64,000 bases of DNA from Prinsepia uniflora (GCA_032719365.1 CM064874.1:32598716-32662715), one strand, 5' to 3'; positions 35,601 through 48,437 are shown, counted from the first letter of the stretch. Notes: generated by a model from the letters alone, not told the origin. Made by a program: numbers and translations.

Positions 35601-35795
35601 TTGACTGCCCTTCAGGTTGACATCGGATGTGGACTGTAGCAGAGACCGAGATATCATATACCTCCTCCGGATCCTGGCGTACTCTGATAGCCCGGGAGGG
35701 CAAAGGTCGGAAATATCCCTTTTCTGACACTTCGTGTCAAACGGGAGCAGGGTCATTCTGCGTTAATCCCGAGGGGATTGGGATGGGTCCTGTCA
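32693..35795 (+). mobile_element. P1 5' LTR
   Basis: Runs from TGTAACGACCCGTCCCAAATT to GGGTCCTGTCA. Relative to the 3' LTR it has lost 64 bp between two TGACC repeats (junction near 32800). It also has a roughly 215-bp segment in two copies (34336-34556 and 34763-34977) where the 3' LTR has one copy plus different sequence. CTGTGAGTGGAC is at 34107-34118 and GTCCACTCACAG at 35578-35589. Confidence 0.92.
34500..35008 (+). repeat. Repeated 32-nt two-step hairpin in the P1 LTR
   Basis: Three copies (34500-34531, 34927-34958, 34977-35008) of a unit with outer arms GTTCATG / CATGAAC and inner arms CGGTT / AACCG around loop TATGGG. The third copy has AACCA in place of AACCG. Related units occur at 41131-41220, 47379-47510 and, inverted, near 10889 and 31048. 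Confidence 0.85.
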
Positions 35796-35798
35796 GCG

Positions 35799-35810
35799 TG
35801 GTATTAGAGC
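35799..35810 (+). other. P1 primer binding site (variant)
   Basis: TGGTATTAGAGC, three bases after the LTR end. It differs from the tRNA-iMet site TGGTATCAGAGC by one base (C to T), either decay or a tolerated mismatch. Confidence 0.85.
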
Positions 35811-37868
35811 ATAGGATTGCTTATCAGAGCGGGGTTGTCTCTATTCGAGCAACCGTGTAGCTCTCGGAGTAATGCACAGGTCGAGGATGTGATATCTCAA
35901 GTGGCCACAGTTCGTGGTCAACCTGATTGTTGGGATGCCGATACGATAGTTAGTAGGACTGTATCGAGGAATGTCTTGGTTTGGCACTTGATGTCGGTGT
36001 TGTCATAGTTCTGTCGTGGTTGACAGTGTGGGAACCTACGGAAGGATGAACGTATTCGTATGTTAGATTGTGATCGTGAGACGGTTAGTTGGGATCGTCT
36101 TTCACGCTGTCGTAGGATTGGATTGACGTCTTTACGATGTCGAGACTGCGGGGTCGGTTAAATTGTGGATTGTACTGTAGTTGGTAGCTTGCAGTTGGGT
36201 TCAAAGTGACCGTAAGTGTGATCGTGGAACCCTACCTTGGGTGTATGTATGGTTCAGAAATGTGAGTTGACGAGTGGTTTGACTTGGACGACTATTCGGA
36301 TTTGGATTCGTTAGTCGGTCTAGTTATGCCAGCTCTAGTGATGGGATTGCACTCTGCAGTCGAGGTTGTACTTATTAGTTAGACCTGCTTGGTTGTCGTG
36401 TTACTCAGTTGTGGTTTGGTGCAACTAAGGTCGTGGATGACCTGGTAGACGACATTGGTTTGGTCAAGTTGCGACTGGTTAGATTAGTTGGACAAGTTTT
36501 CAGTGTTGGTACTTGTCGATGGAATCCCAGAGCGGGGATACAGAATAGTTAAATACAGGCGATTGATTCCGTTGGATGCAGAGTCTGGATATCGAGATGT
36601 TTGGTGTTTAGGTCTGAATGAGTCGGTGGCAGGCACTATTACCGAGAGTGGTCGTAGTTACGGTTGTTGGGAATTGGGGACGTTCAGGGAACGTGTCCTT
36701 TTCTCGTATGAGTTGTCGGGGTGACTGTACCCAGAGTTGTTGGGTGCGACGGAGGCAGAGTTTCTCCCATTCGAGCAGAGGTACGGGATTGTCGCTCGGT
36801 ATGAGCGGAGATCCAGGGTTGTCAGTTTGCACACGGGATGGTGATACTGGTACTGATGTTTGTGTGCCAATGTTGGTGCTGGTACTAGCACTGGCGCTGG
36901 TGCCGGTGATCGTGATGACGGTGAGTTACGAGTCGGGATGTGACTCCGTCGAAATGGGCATGTGTTCGGTATCTGTGGTTCGGGAGTGGATCACGGATAG
37001 TTAGAAACACGTGGTTGATGTCCGAGTGTGTTGGTTCCGACGTGGTTGGAACTTCGGAATTGCGAGAGGTTGCGATTGAGGTGACGAGCGGAATGCGGGT
37101 TTTCCGCATTGGTATTGGGTATTTCGAAGTCATTTTGGGTGACTTCTCAGATTCTGCCATGATTGATGATGGTAGATGATGTAGATGTTGTTGGTTGCCA
37201 CTAGTACACCAGTTGTGTATTGGTTGGTAGACACGGGATTTGTCTTGGGTCATCAGCAGGAGATGAGTATATCGAAGTTAGGTGACTGAGATTTCTCATT
37301 TTCTGCTGGGTGGCAGAAGATGTTGGGTTACATGGTGTGGTGAATGCAGCGAGTTTTGGTTGCATTAACGTAGGATGAGTTTTGATGTCATTGTTTTGGA
37401 TCATCTTTGGTTTTTCCTAGGTGGAAGGACAAATATTGATATGAGATAATCAGTGAGAACCCACAGTCTCGACGTGTCTCGTCGTTGACTGATGTATTTA
37501 AGTTGTGGGAAATGGTTGAGGACTTTGGACGTCGTGACGATCGGGGATCGTGACGTCTATGGTCGGTTGACGTAGTGTTGGATCTGGATCGTGATCTTGA
37601 TGATCCAGATAGGTGGAGAGTTTATCACTCTTACTGGGATGTTTGAGTGGAGCATGATGGGACTGAACTTCTTCTCGAGGTAAATCCCATATGGCTTGTT
37701 ACTCGAGCGAGTAGGTGTCTGACGTGGTCGGATATGGTCAGCCTTAGATGTGTTGATGTTGGGATTGGCTTCCCTATGAAGTCAATCGATGGTAATAGGG
37801 TAATCGGTTGAGCAGGTAACCGAGAGGTTCAGTTTTGGTACGTCTAGGTAGACGTGAATGAGATTTCG

Positions 37869-37995
37869 GGTTTTGGAATCAGATTTCTGGATGACGATTC
37901 AAGATTTGATTTTGGAACTTGAAAGAGGATTTCTGGATTTGGGTTTTGGAATCGGATTCTAGGTGACGATTCAGGATTTGATTCTGAAGCTTGAC
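37869..37995 (+). repeat. 72-bp tandem duplication in the P1 internal region
   Basis: GGTTTTGGAATC...GACGATTCA...GATTTGATT recurs at a 72-bp period, followed by further degenerate GGATTTGG / CGGATTCGG words to about 38170. This low-complexity purine-rich sequence is not coding. Confidence 0.7.
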
Positions 37996-38899
37996 TATGG
38001 ATTTTCTTTTATGGATTTGGGTTCGGAATTGTTATTCCAAATGCTAGCTTACAGAATAATGATTTCGGATTCGGATTTGGACATGGTTATGGATATGATT
38101 TCTGGGTCTGAATTCGGGATTTCTTACGAAGTTGCGGATTCGGATTTGGATTTGGAAATAGATGATGGGTCGGAGTTTTTGATTTGTCTAGCCCGGGATT
38201 GGACAAATGGACTCCATTATAGAAACGTGATTGGCTACGACATGGATGGTTGTAGGCTGATTGATGGGTAGATGTATGTACGTTGTTCGAAGTACGATAC
38301 TAGGCAGACTTGTCGTGCCTGGTGACGGTATATAGGTTATACCAGTGGTACGTGGGTGAGCGTGTTGGTAGTCGACTTAGTTCCGATACCGTTGGATTAG
38401 TCGAGAACGTGGACTGGACGTTGGATATTGTGCACTGGGTCATAGTATTTCTGATGGGTCCAGTTACACACAGATCGAGTGTTTGTTGGTATACGTATAC
38501 TCGAGTTGAGTGTGTTGGTGGTTAGTGTAACCATAAGTGGGCATCGTGTTAGTTTTGACTGACGACTGTTAAGTGGTGACAGTTGTCGGAGGTGTTGACG
38601 TGGATCGTTGAGTGAGATTTGGTGACTCCCTGTGGGAGCAGATAGCAGGATAGATTGATGATTGAGAAAGGAACCATCTAGTTGGTTGTGTCAACGAAAC
38701 GGTAGATATGACAAGTGGGGTTAGTTCGGAGCGTACGACTTCTGTCATTCGACGTTCGAATGTAGTCGATACGACGAGAGCGTTAGTGGTACGTCTAGTT
38801 GCAAACGAGGTTTAAGTTGACTAGTGGGTGTACTAGTGTACACGTGTTTCGAGGTCAATTCTACTTTCCACGAGGTGGTTGTGGAATCAGGATAGTTGA

Positions 38900-38989
38900 A
38901 GTTTCAAGAACGAAACTAAATTAAGGAGGGAAGAACGGTTGGATTTAGGTCGGTTGGAATTTCGAGGACGAAATTAATTGAGGGAAGGT
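38900..38989 (+). promoter_or_regulatory. P1 polypurine tract with duplicated hairpin
   Basis: Two hairpins precede the 3' LTR. AGTTTC-AAGAAC-GAAACT (38900-38917) is followed by TTAAGGAGGGAAGAA, and AATTTCG-AGGA-CGAAATT (38958-38975) is followed by GAGGGAAGGT at the LTR. The first has both arms changed together (A-T to G-C). Confidence 0.8.
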
Positions 38990-41900
38990 TGTAACGACCC
39001 GTCCCAAATTCCAAGATTAGATTAGTAACTAATCACGATTAGTGAGGCTAATCCGTAATTAGTTAGGCGAAATCGGACGAACGATGCGAAATGACCATTT
39101 TGCCCTTGGGCGTGGGTAAAACGTTGACTGTTCGTTCGGGCGGTCAAACAGACTTTGACCGATGACCGTGACGTAGTTCGTGACGTCACGAGTTCATAGA
39201 CAGATGGCACATTCAATTCCAACGTCCGAGGAGGAAGTTATGACGTTCAGAAGTTTAGGGGCATTTTGGTAATTTTGGTTAAAGAGGGGTCAAATGTTGA
39301 CTTATTGACCGGGAGGTCCGATGGCCGAGGGCCGAAGACCGTTACGTAGATAAGGACGATACGAATCCATAGACAGGCGGCACATCGAATTCAGACATTC
39401 GACGTCGAAGTTACAGTTCACGGAAGTTCGAATGCACTATTGCATGAATTACGAGACGAGTTCACTTTTGGACTCTAGTGGGCCTTGTCCTGATGCCCAA
39501 TGGATGAGTGACAAGTGTCACCCATCCAATGGACACCCAAATTGATTCATGCACCGTGCAAACCATTCCATTTTCACTTCAAACCCAAACACCCACGCGA
39601 TCTCACCATTTCTCTCATTCCCGTGCAACCCAAACCCATCCAAATTCCACCCAAGACCAGGACAGAGGACCAGGAGGCTGAGGGAGTTGAGGTGGCCAGC
39701 TTGGATGGCCAGGGCCGCCGTGAACGGCGGCTGGAAGGGAGGAAACCCGTGCGGGTACCCGGTTAGTCCATTTTCGATCCAATTTCCATTTTTCTTGTTA
39801 TGGTTCATTTTTAATGGTTTTAATGAATCAAATAGGTTGCTAGGAAAGTTTTAAGAAGGTTTCTATGGTGGTTGGACGACTGTGAAGTCGTGGGTGAGTT
39901 TTGGGAATATTGAACCGTTTGGTTCATAATTAAACCATGAGTTTTATGGCGTTTTACTTAGTTTTAAGGATTGAAATTGATAGGAAATGAGGAAATACGA
40001 ATTTAGGGATTAAAATGGGAGCAAACGGACCGCAAACGAAGGAGGAGGAGCACTGAACCGGTCACGCCGGTTCAGAACAGTAACCGGACCAGAAAACCAG
40101 AAAAAAATCGGTTTTCCAAGGTTGATGGTGATAAATAGTGTTTTTGACCTTCTAGGAGCGCGTGAGGGCGCGTGGGCCATAATTTGGGAAATTGTTCAAC
40201 ACGGGAAATCTTCTATTTGATGTAACGAACATTTTGGAACTAGTTTCGAGTCGATCGGACATGGTTTCGATAGTTTTCGGGGTGTCGAAAGGTTTAGGGT
40301 CGGTTTAAAAATAGTTAAATGTTCGGAAAAATTACGGGGCTTTGGTAGGAGGTTAATTAAGTAGTTATTAACCTTCTATTAAAATTTGGACAAGTTTGGG
40401 AGTCCCGGTGACGGGGATCGGCTCGGGGAGCCGTATGGTGCGCAAATCGAGGCGGCAGCTCGGACGGTCTGTGAGTGGACCTTGTTTTCTAAATTGGTGC
40501 ATGCATAAATGTTTATTATATGGTTTAAATACTTGTTTGTGATTCCATTGGTGCATTTGTATTTGGTTACGTATAGGCACGTATTTCGAGGTTTCGACCC
40601 TATGCGGTGCCTATACGGGTCTGTATGTCTTTATTGGTCTAAATGAAAAGGTTTTGGATTTCTAAATGATAAACTCGGGTATGAGACCCATTTGGTTTTG
40701 TCTCGGGCATATGATGGTATTTACGACCTTCAGGTCTAAATCGTGGTCGCGACGGGTGCTATGTGTACGGCGATCGACGATACGACTCTCGCCTCCAGAT
40801 TGGGATGTGTTCCTTCCGGAGAGGTCACGATGCACGATACGTGGTCGGGCAGCCTGTGGAGGCTCGACTTCGGAGTGCTGATGGTTCTGGATATCGATCG
40901 GTGATGAGTGCACCATGATCTTGTGGTGGTCGCGTCGGTTGATACGTTCACGGCGGCATACCAGGATTGAGGGTGGTCCTGGATGGATGGTTGCACGCAT
41001 CACTATGATCGGAGTCGTGACTGACCCTTAGATATCGGGCACGGTGCCCAGTTGAGTCATATGTTCGGGCACGAGACCTAGTTGTTTTACACTGATGCTT
41101 TCGGGTCAGGGACCCTAGATGGATTTCCAAGTTCATGACGGTTTATGGGAACCGGCATGAACCTTTGTCAGGTCATTCTGGTTCATGACGGTTTATGGGA
41201 ACCGGCATGAACCCTGGTTAATAGATGTTGTGGATCATGACGGTTCAGGGGAACCGAGCATGAGTGTTTATGTTATGTATATATATGTATTCATATACCT
41301 TCCTTTACTTCTATTATCTCCTCCGGGGAGGGTCGTTGGCCTGGGTGGACCCCGGAGTAGTCACGGAGCACCGACTGAGTGGAGTCACCCCCCCCCCCCC
41401 CCCCCCAGTTGGGTTCCTTACTCTCAGGAAGGCTATGATTACTATTACCTCGGATAGGGTCAGTGGTCTGTGGACATTGATCTTGACTTTGAGAAGACTC
41501 GGATTGAGACCTGGGTAGCACGCGCGTAGCTTTGGAAACCGTGACAGGATTGGTTGTTTGAATTATATGTGTATGTGATATAAATATGTGATATGTGATG
41601 TGCACAGGTTTTGGGCAGTGGCCCGTGTGTTTGGTATCTTCATGGATTTGGGCAGTAGCCCGTGTATTTGGTTTCTTCTGATTTTGGTCTAAGGCCCTAA
41701 TGAACGGTTTGATAAATGGTTTTCGAATGCATGCATGCTTTTTAGTGAAGGGTACAAATGTCTTCATATGATATGTTTTTATAAACTCTGGTTTTGTCCA
41801 CTCACAGCTTTTAATGTTTTGACTGCTCTTCAGGTTGACATCGGATGTGGACTGTAGCAGAGACCGAGATATCACATACCTCCTCCGGATCCTGACATAC

Positions 41901-42013
41901 TCTGATAGCCCGGGAGGGCAAAGGTCGGAAATATCCCTTGTCTGACACTTCGTGTCAAACGGGAGCAGGGTCATTCCGCGTTAATCCCGAGGGGATTGGG
42001 ATGGGTCCTGTCA
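38990..42013 (+). mobile_element. P1 3' LTR
   Basis: 3,024 bp, nearly identical to the 5' LTR outside the indels noted there. A run of 19 C (41388-41406) stands where the 5' LTR has about 6. It ends GGGTCCTGTCA followed by ACCTG of the host LTR. Confidence 0.92.
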
Positions 42014-42229
42014 ACCTGTCTATGAACTCGTGACGTCACGAACTACGTCACAGTCATCGGTCAAAGTCTATTTGACCGCCCGAACGAAAAAGTCAACGTT
42101 TTACCCACGCTAGGAGCAAAATGGTCATTTTGCATCGTTCGTCCGATTTCGCCTAACTAATCACGGATTAGCCTCACTAATCGTGATTAGTCAGTAATCT
42201 AATCTCGGAATTTGGGACGTGTGGTTACA
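42014..42229 (-). mobile_element. M2 5' LTR, part 2
   Basis: The remaining start portion of the LTR interrupted by P1. It begins with the second target copy ACCTG and ends with a mutated TGTAACCACACG (minus strand) at 42229. Confidence 0.85.
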
Positions 42230-44616
42230 AGGTAACCCATAAGAGTAACATGGGTTTGCTACTTCAGACACTTACTCGTCACATCCAGTGACACTAAGCA
42301 CCATCTACTCATCAAGTCAATCAAATTTGACTCACAGCCTTGGTGTTCGGTTCTTACACCTTTTTTGAACCCTTTAGCTGTCATATCACTCCTTGTCGTC
42401 CCACCTAGGGAAGAGTCAAGGAGAATCCAAGATGATGACATCAAAGTTCATCCAATGTCATCCTCCAGCACCCAGGACTATCTGCTAAATCGTCACACTT
42501 AGTCACCTCGGAATATCCATTACCAATGCGAAATCAAGTACTCTTCGCATCGTCTCAGTCACAACTTCTCTTGATTCCGAAGTTCCAATCACGTTGGAAC
42601 CATGTTTCTTTTCCAATTACTGAGCTCACTCACTACACGAGCATTTCAAGCATCCTATAGGCAGACAAGTGCTATGTCCCAACTCCGGAGGTATGGTCAA
42701 CCGTAGTCAACCAACACTAATCCGCAATGGACTCTCAAGTCCTCAGCTCAACCGGACACCATCCACGCATCTGTGAATATCGTTTATGTAGATATACTCA
42801 GTCCGAGTGAAATTCATGCGACCCAAGGTTAAAACTTGTATACTATTTACGGATGTGCATAAACGGCCTCCAACACTCACATATCGTACCTTTAATTAAC
42901 CTGATCCAACTCCGACTCATAGAATTGGTCGAAATCCACTGGCATCAGTCAGTAGGCTAAACAGATCGCAACGTCTGTCGTGATCTGAAGCCAAATCTCT
43001 GCGTACTACCATATCTAACCAACCGAACCTCACGTCATAAGACGTCACTCACGTCATCCGTTTATACCTTTTCATCCGAATGCCACTTAGGAATTTCATC
43101 CTTTAACGTTACTACTCTTAGGCACACACTAGCGCCCCAAATCTCGTATCATTAAGGAACTGGTCACCAAACCAAGTACTCCTGGTGCCTCACACTGAGC
43201 CACTTGGGATCCTCTCTGTCCCGCTCAGTGCCCACCGAAGTCACGTGCTCGCCACTCCGGGCACATTTGCTATTCCGTCTGCATACTGGTTCGCACATCC
43301 CAACTCTACGGATCAACTCCAGCACTCACACTCGTGTAATCCATCTAAGGATATCTAGGGCACCTGTCACTCATCCAGGTATATCCTACTTGTCATAGTC
43401 ACCTCACAGAGGTAGTGTGGAAAGTGTGCCAACACCCAACGTCAGCGTCTCATTCTGCGTTCGCACTTAGCCATAACCAAGTCGAATCCAGAATATATGT
43501 TCGTACTGTGCGTCACTGACGCACCCCGTATCATCATAATGACTGACGAATCCCATCATCACGACTGACTAATCCCATCGTCACAATCGTCACGGAAACC
43601 TCAGCCTATCCAACTCGATAAGACTCGACTACGTCCATCGATAGCAGTGTCTGCTGCAACATCGTGCAGACTAATCCCAAAAACATTCTACTACCGAGAC
43701 TCCAAATCCATGAGGTAGTCGACCGCCGGTACCATACACTCCGCATGCAACATCCACCGATCGGTCCACCTCAGGATCCGATTGACAAGTACCACACTCC
43801 TAGTAACTTGTCCAATCAATCAGCTACTAGGGTTATCACAAACCCAGCTGCCCGCTGCAGCCCAACCATACTGACCGATCCCTCACTCTCGACTTTGAAG
43901 AGTCGTCATACTCCAATACTGGTACCAACCAACCAGTAACCACACTGTGAGGATCTCATCCTCTCGTAACTCTACGGCTCTCAGCCTCTGGCCTCCACAA
44001 GAACTTGGCCATACTCCGTGCTAACACTGAACAAGCACTACGTGCACAATCGCATCCTATCATGCCACACGACAACCACTCTGGGCATCCACTGCCAGTC
44101 GACATCCCTCTGGGATTTGACACACTGAAACACAACAACACATGCCAAATAGGGTCAAACATTCCTATTCCCAACTATCTGGCTTGGCTCAACCATGACC
44201 TCAACTGCCCTCTGCATCACACTCTCCAATCTAACAGGACACGACCGATAACGGTCTCGACTCGGAAGTCGTCATACGGTGTCTACCGATCCACTGGATC
44301 CTACTCACAAGTACACTATGGCTCTAAGCCGTTAGATTCACACGAATATTGATCCTACTTGGGATCCACCTCCTCGAAACACGTGACATGTACGACATTG
44401 GATGCCAATCGAACCTCAAACTAACGTACCAAGTTTCGTTCAGCACGTGGTACTTCATACTCTTACCCTAATTATCAGGTTAATGACGGGCTGTTACGAC
44501 TACAGAGACATCACCTCCTCGACCTGCGCGCACTCCAAGAGCAAAACACGCTCTGATACCAATTGGTATCAGAGTACCATGAGTATCAAATGAGCCAACC
44601 TGCACTGATACCACTT
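42230..44616 (-). mobile_element. M3 internal region (non-coding) with primer site
   Basis: Minus-strand LARD-like internal region homologous to M1 from about 2150 onward and to P1. The polypurine end is missing at the junction with the M2 LTR, so a deletion or recombination joined them. The right end has two primer-like sites, at 44550-44561 and 44602-44613. No protein motifs. Confidence 0.78.
44550..44613 (-). other. M3 primer sites, one in a palindrome
   Basis: GCTCTGATACCA (44550-44561) forms the left arm of a perfect 24-nt palindrome (arms CTCTGATACC and GGTATCAGAG around AATT, 44551-44574). A second copy with one mismatch (GCACTGATACCA, 44602-44613) sits three bases from the LTR at 44617 and is the likely functional site. 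Confidence 0.8.
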
Positions 44617-45535
44617 TGTCTGGACCCGTCCCAAATCCCCCGGGATTAACATGGGACACGCCTGATCCCGTCTGACACTTCGTGTCAGACCAGGGAAAAT
44701 TTCATCTCTAACCCTCATGGGACGCGCCTGATCCCGTCTGACACTTCGTGATGTCTCGATCTCTACTACAACATGCATCCGCGATCAACCTGAAGGGCAT
44801 TAAAACCACGAAAACTGTGAGTGGACAAAATAATAATTTAATAAAACATTTCACAAAGTGACCTTTATGCTCTTCACAAAAAGCATATGCATACATTCAA
44901 AAATCATTTATCGAAACGTTCATAAAACCATTTGAAAACATTCTCAAAACCTTTCAAGGGTTCTTGCTGGTCCCCATAAATCGTCATGAACTGTAAAACC
45001 ATTTATGGGTCCCCGACCCAAAATCACAAAAATTCGTAAATCAATACATGTGGGAACTCAGCCCAAATCACATCATGTGGGTCTTAGCCCAAAAACATTC
45101 TCAGTGAAATACCAAAACATCGAATACGGGGTCTCCGCCCAAAACCATTTCCAAAACATGAAACACGGGGTCTCCGCCCCCAAATCACTTTCTATAAACC
45201 ATATACATACGCATACGTATAACCTATCCGCGGTACTTCCGAGAAGATGCCAACTTGGGGCACACAGTCCCTAGGGAACACATCCCTGATATATGTCACG
45301 ATTTCATCTCTATACTAGTGTGCACGCCACTCGGGGTCTCACTCCTAGTCTTCCTCCAGGAATTCTCCATCTGGGAGGCTCAATCTTTGGATCTAGTCCG
45401 AGCTCTATCTCTGGATCTAGTTCGCACATCTCTCTGGAATCTGGTACAGGACCACATCATAACTTCCGCTCTTGGAACGGGATCCCTATGGGGATACCCA
45501 TTCTGGTCTGTGGATCGTGACTCTCTAGGTCGACG
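44617..45535 (-). mobile_element. M3 5' LTR, part 1 (delta family)
   Basis: Starts TGTCTGGACCCGTCCC, with terminal hairpin GTCTGACAC / GTGTCAGAC (44670-44690). A partial second copy of the CCTGATCCCGTCTGACAC stretch lies at 44728. It is interrupted at 45536 by a solo LTR and is similar to the LTRs at 16106 and 29137. Confidence 0.82.
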
Positions 45536-48437
45536 TGTAACAACCCGTCCCAAATTCCAAGATTAGATTAGTGACTAATCACGATTAGTGAGGTTAATCG
45601 GTGATTAGTTGGGCGAAATTGGACAAACGATGCGAAATGACTGTTTTGCCCCTGGTCGTGGTAAAACGTTGACTTTTCATTCTAGCGGTCAAATGGACTT
45701 TGACCGATGACCGTGACGTAGTTTAGGATGTCACGAGTTCATAGACAGGTGGCACATTCAATTTCGACATTCAAGGAAGAAGTTATGACGTGCGAAAGTT
45801 AAGGGGCATTTTGGTAATTATGGTTAAAAGGGGCAAATGTTGACTTTTTGACCGAGAGGTCCGATGGCCGAGGGCCGAGGACTATTATGTAGATTAGGAC
45901 GATACGAATCCATAGACAGGCGGCACGTCGAATTCGGACGTTCGACGGCGAAGTTATGGTTCACGGAAGTTCAAGTGCACTATTGCACGAATTACGAAAC
46001 GAGTTAACTTTTGGACTCTAGTGGGCCCAGATATTTAGTTCCTGTCCTATGGATGAGTGACAAGTGTCACCCATCCACAGGCCATCCTTATATCTTCATG
46101 CATCGACCATTTCTTCATTCAAACACAAAAGCCGATCTCACCAGTTTTCCTCTCCTCTGTGCAATTCAAAACCCATCCAACCCAACCCCAGATGATCAGG
46201 ACAGAGAGGCCAGAGAGTGAGGGAGGATGTTGGATGTTGGTGGCCGGCCTAGTTGGCCAGAACCGCCGTGGACGGCGGCTGGCAGAAGGAAAACCCGAGA
46301 GGGTTCTCGGTAAGGCTCAAAACCTATTTTAATTCAATATATGCATTATGGTTTGTTTTGGATGTTTCTAATGAATTAAAAGGGTTAGTAGGAAGGTGTT
46401 AGGATGATTTTGATGATGGTTAGAGGTTGTAGGACACCATGGACGGTTTTGGGAAGTTTGAACCGTGAGGTTCAAAATGGAACTATGAGTTTTAGAGAGT
46501 TTTGATTAGTTTTAGGGATTGGAATGAATGGGAAACATCAAAATAGGAAGAAAGGAATCAAAAAGGAAGAAGTAGGATGAAAAATGGGGAGTCTAGATCC
46601 GTGAACCGGTCATGCTGGTCCAACTAGACCAGCCAAACCAGGTGAACCGGCCGGACCGGTCTGTTGTGTGGGGAAGATGATAAATAATGCACTGAGCCTT
46701 CTTGCGGCGCGTGAGGACACATGAACAGTAATTTGGGGAAGTGTTCAACATATGAAATCATCTATTCGATGTAACGAACATTTTGGGACTGGTTTCGTGT
46801 CAATCGGACATCGTTTCGATAGGTTTCGGGGTGTCCGAATATTTAGGATCGGTTTAAAAATAGTTAAAAATATTGGAAAATTACGGGGCTTTGGTAGGAG
46901 GTTAATTAAGTAGTTAGTAACCTTCTATTACGATTTGGACAGGTTTGGGGGTCCCAGTGATTGTGATTGGCTCGGGAGAGCCGTATGGCACACATATCTT
47001 GGCGGCAGCTCGGACAGTCTGTGAGTGGACCTTGGTTTTCTAAATTGGTGCATGTATAAATGTTTATTATATGTTTTATTACATGTTTGGTAATGCCATG
47101 GGTGTATTTGTATGTGTTTACGTATAGGCACATATTTCGAGGTTTCGGCCCTATACGGTGCCTATACGGGTTCGTAATTCTTTATTGGCTTTAATGATTT
47201 GGGTTTGGATTTCTAAAAGAATAAACTCGGGTATGAGACCCATTTGGTTTTGTCTCGGGCATACGACCTCAGATATCGGGCACGATGCCCAGCTGATGTC
47301 CTATGTTCGGGCACGAGACCCAAGTTACTTTACGGTTTTGATTTCAGGTCAGGGAACCTTAAATGGATTTCCCAATTCATGACGGTTTATGGGAATCGGC
47401 ATGAACCCTTGTTATGGTATCATGGTTCATGACGGATTATGGGGACCGGCATGAACCCTGGTTATGTTATTATGGTACATGACGGTTTATGGGAACCGGA
47501 CATGGAGGATATGGTCTATATGTATATGAACTGGATATTATGGATCATGACGGTTCAGGGGAACCGGGCATGGATATTTGTATTATGTATATATATGTGC
47601 ATATACCTTCCTTTACTTCTATTATCTCCTTCGGGGAGGGTCGTTGGACTGGGTGGACCCCGGAGTAGTCACGGAGCACCAACTGAGTGGAGTCACCACC
47701 CAGTTGGGTTCCTTACTCTCATGAAGGCTATGATTACTATACCTCGAGTAGGATCAGTGGTCTGCGGACATTGACCTTGACTTTGAGAAGACTCAGATTG
47801 AGACCCGGGTAGCACGCGCGTAGCTTTGGATACCGTGACAGGATTGGTTGTGTGACTTATATGTATATATGTATATATGATATGATATATGAGATGTGAT
47901 GTGTGGTTACACAGGTTTTGGGCAGTGGCTCGTATGGTTGAATCTTTACGATTCTTTGATATGTGGTGTGCACAGGTGTGTACAGGATTTGAGTAGTGGC
48001 TCGTGTATTTGGTTTCAGTATGGTTATGATTTTGGGCTGAGTCCCTTATTGGTTTTCTTATGGATTTGGGAAGTGGCCTGTATATTTGATTTGATTATGG
48101 TTTTGGGCTTAGTTCCCTCATATGGTTTCCATTTGGTTAAATGGTTTTCGAATGCATGCATGCTTTTTAGTGAAGGGTACAAATGTCTTTATGGAAATGT
48201 TTTTATAAACTTTTGTTTTGTCCACTCACAGCTTTTAATGTTTTGACTGCCCTTCAGGTTGACATCGGATGTGGACTGTAGCAGAGACCGAGATATCACA
48301 TTCCTCCTCCGGATCCTGGCGTACTCTGATAGCCCGGGAGGGCAAAGGTCGGAAATATCCCTTGTCTGACACTTCGTGTCAGACGGGAGCAGGGTCATCC
48401 CGCGTTAATCACGGGGGGATTGGGATGGGTCCTGTCA
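45536..48437 (+). mobile_element. Solo LTR inside the M3 LTR (beta family, TSD CGACG)
   Basis: A 2,902-bp plus-strand LTR of the P1 family, from TGTAACAACCCGTCCC to GGGTCCTGTCA. It is flanked by CGACG on both sides (45531-45535 and 48438-48442), a perfect duplication. It carries the palindrome near 46050, hairpin units GGGCACGATGCCC and the GTTCATG / CATGAAC type (47280-47560), and terminal hairpin at 48364-48384. Confidence 0.93.

Larger units (their letters stand above)
35796..38989 (+). mobile_element. P1 internal region (non-coding)
   Basis: 3,194 bp between the LTRs, homologous along its length to the internal DNA of M1, M3 and the ends of P0 and P2. The only frames are small (at most 128 aa) with no zinc knuckle, aspartic protease, RT or integrase motifs. 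A purine-rich stretch with a 72-bp tandem duplication lies at 37869-37995. The right end holds two successive hairpin-plus-purine modules (38900-38917 and 38958-38989). Confidence 0.85.
32693..42013 (+). mobile_element. P1: complete non-coding LTR retrotransposon (LARD-like)
   Basis: A 9,321-bp plus-strand element with two LTRs (3,103 and 3,024 bp), primer site, 3.2-kb internal region and polypurine tract. It is flanked by ACCTA (32688-32692) and ACCTG (42014-42018), a target duplication with one later change; the parent sequence ACCTG is clear from related LTRs. No gag or pol motif occurs in any frame. The longest frames (215 and 227 aa, antisense, in both LTRs) are LTR sequence and overlap the hairpin arrays. 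P1 must have been mobilised by proteins of an autonomous relative. Confidence 0.92.

Noticed and set aside
35109..35756. 215-residue antisense frame in the P1 5' LTR, and its 227-residue counterpart at 41291-41974
   Set aside because: Both lie wholly in LTR repeat sequence, antisense to the element. Conservation between them is only LTR identity, they are low in complexity, and they have no known domain.
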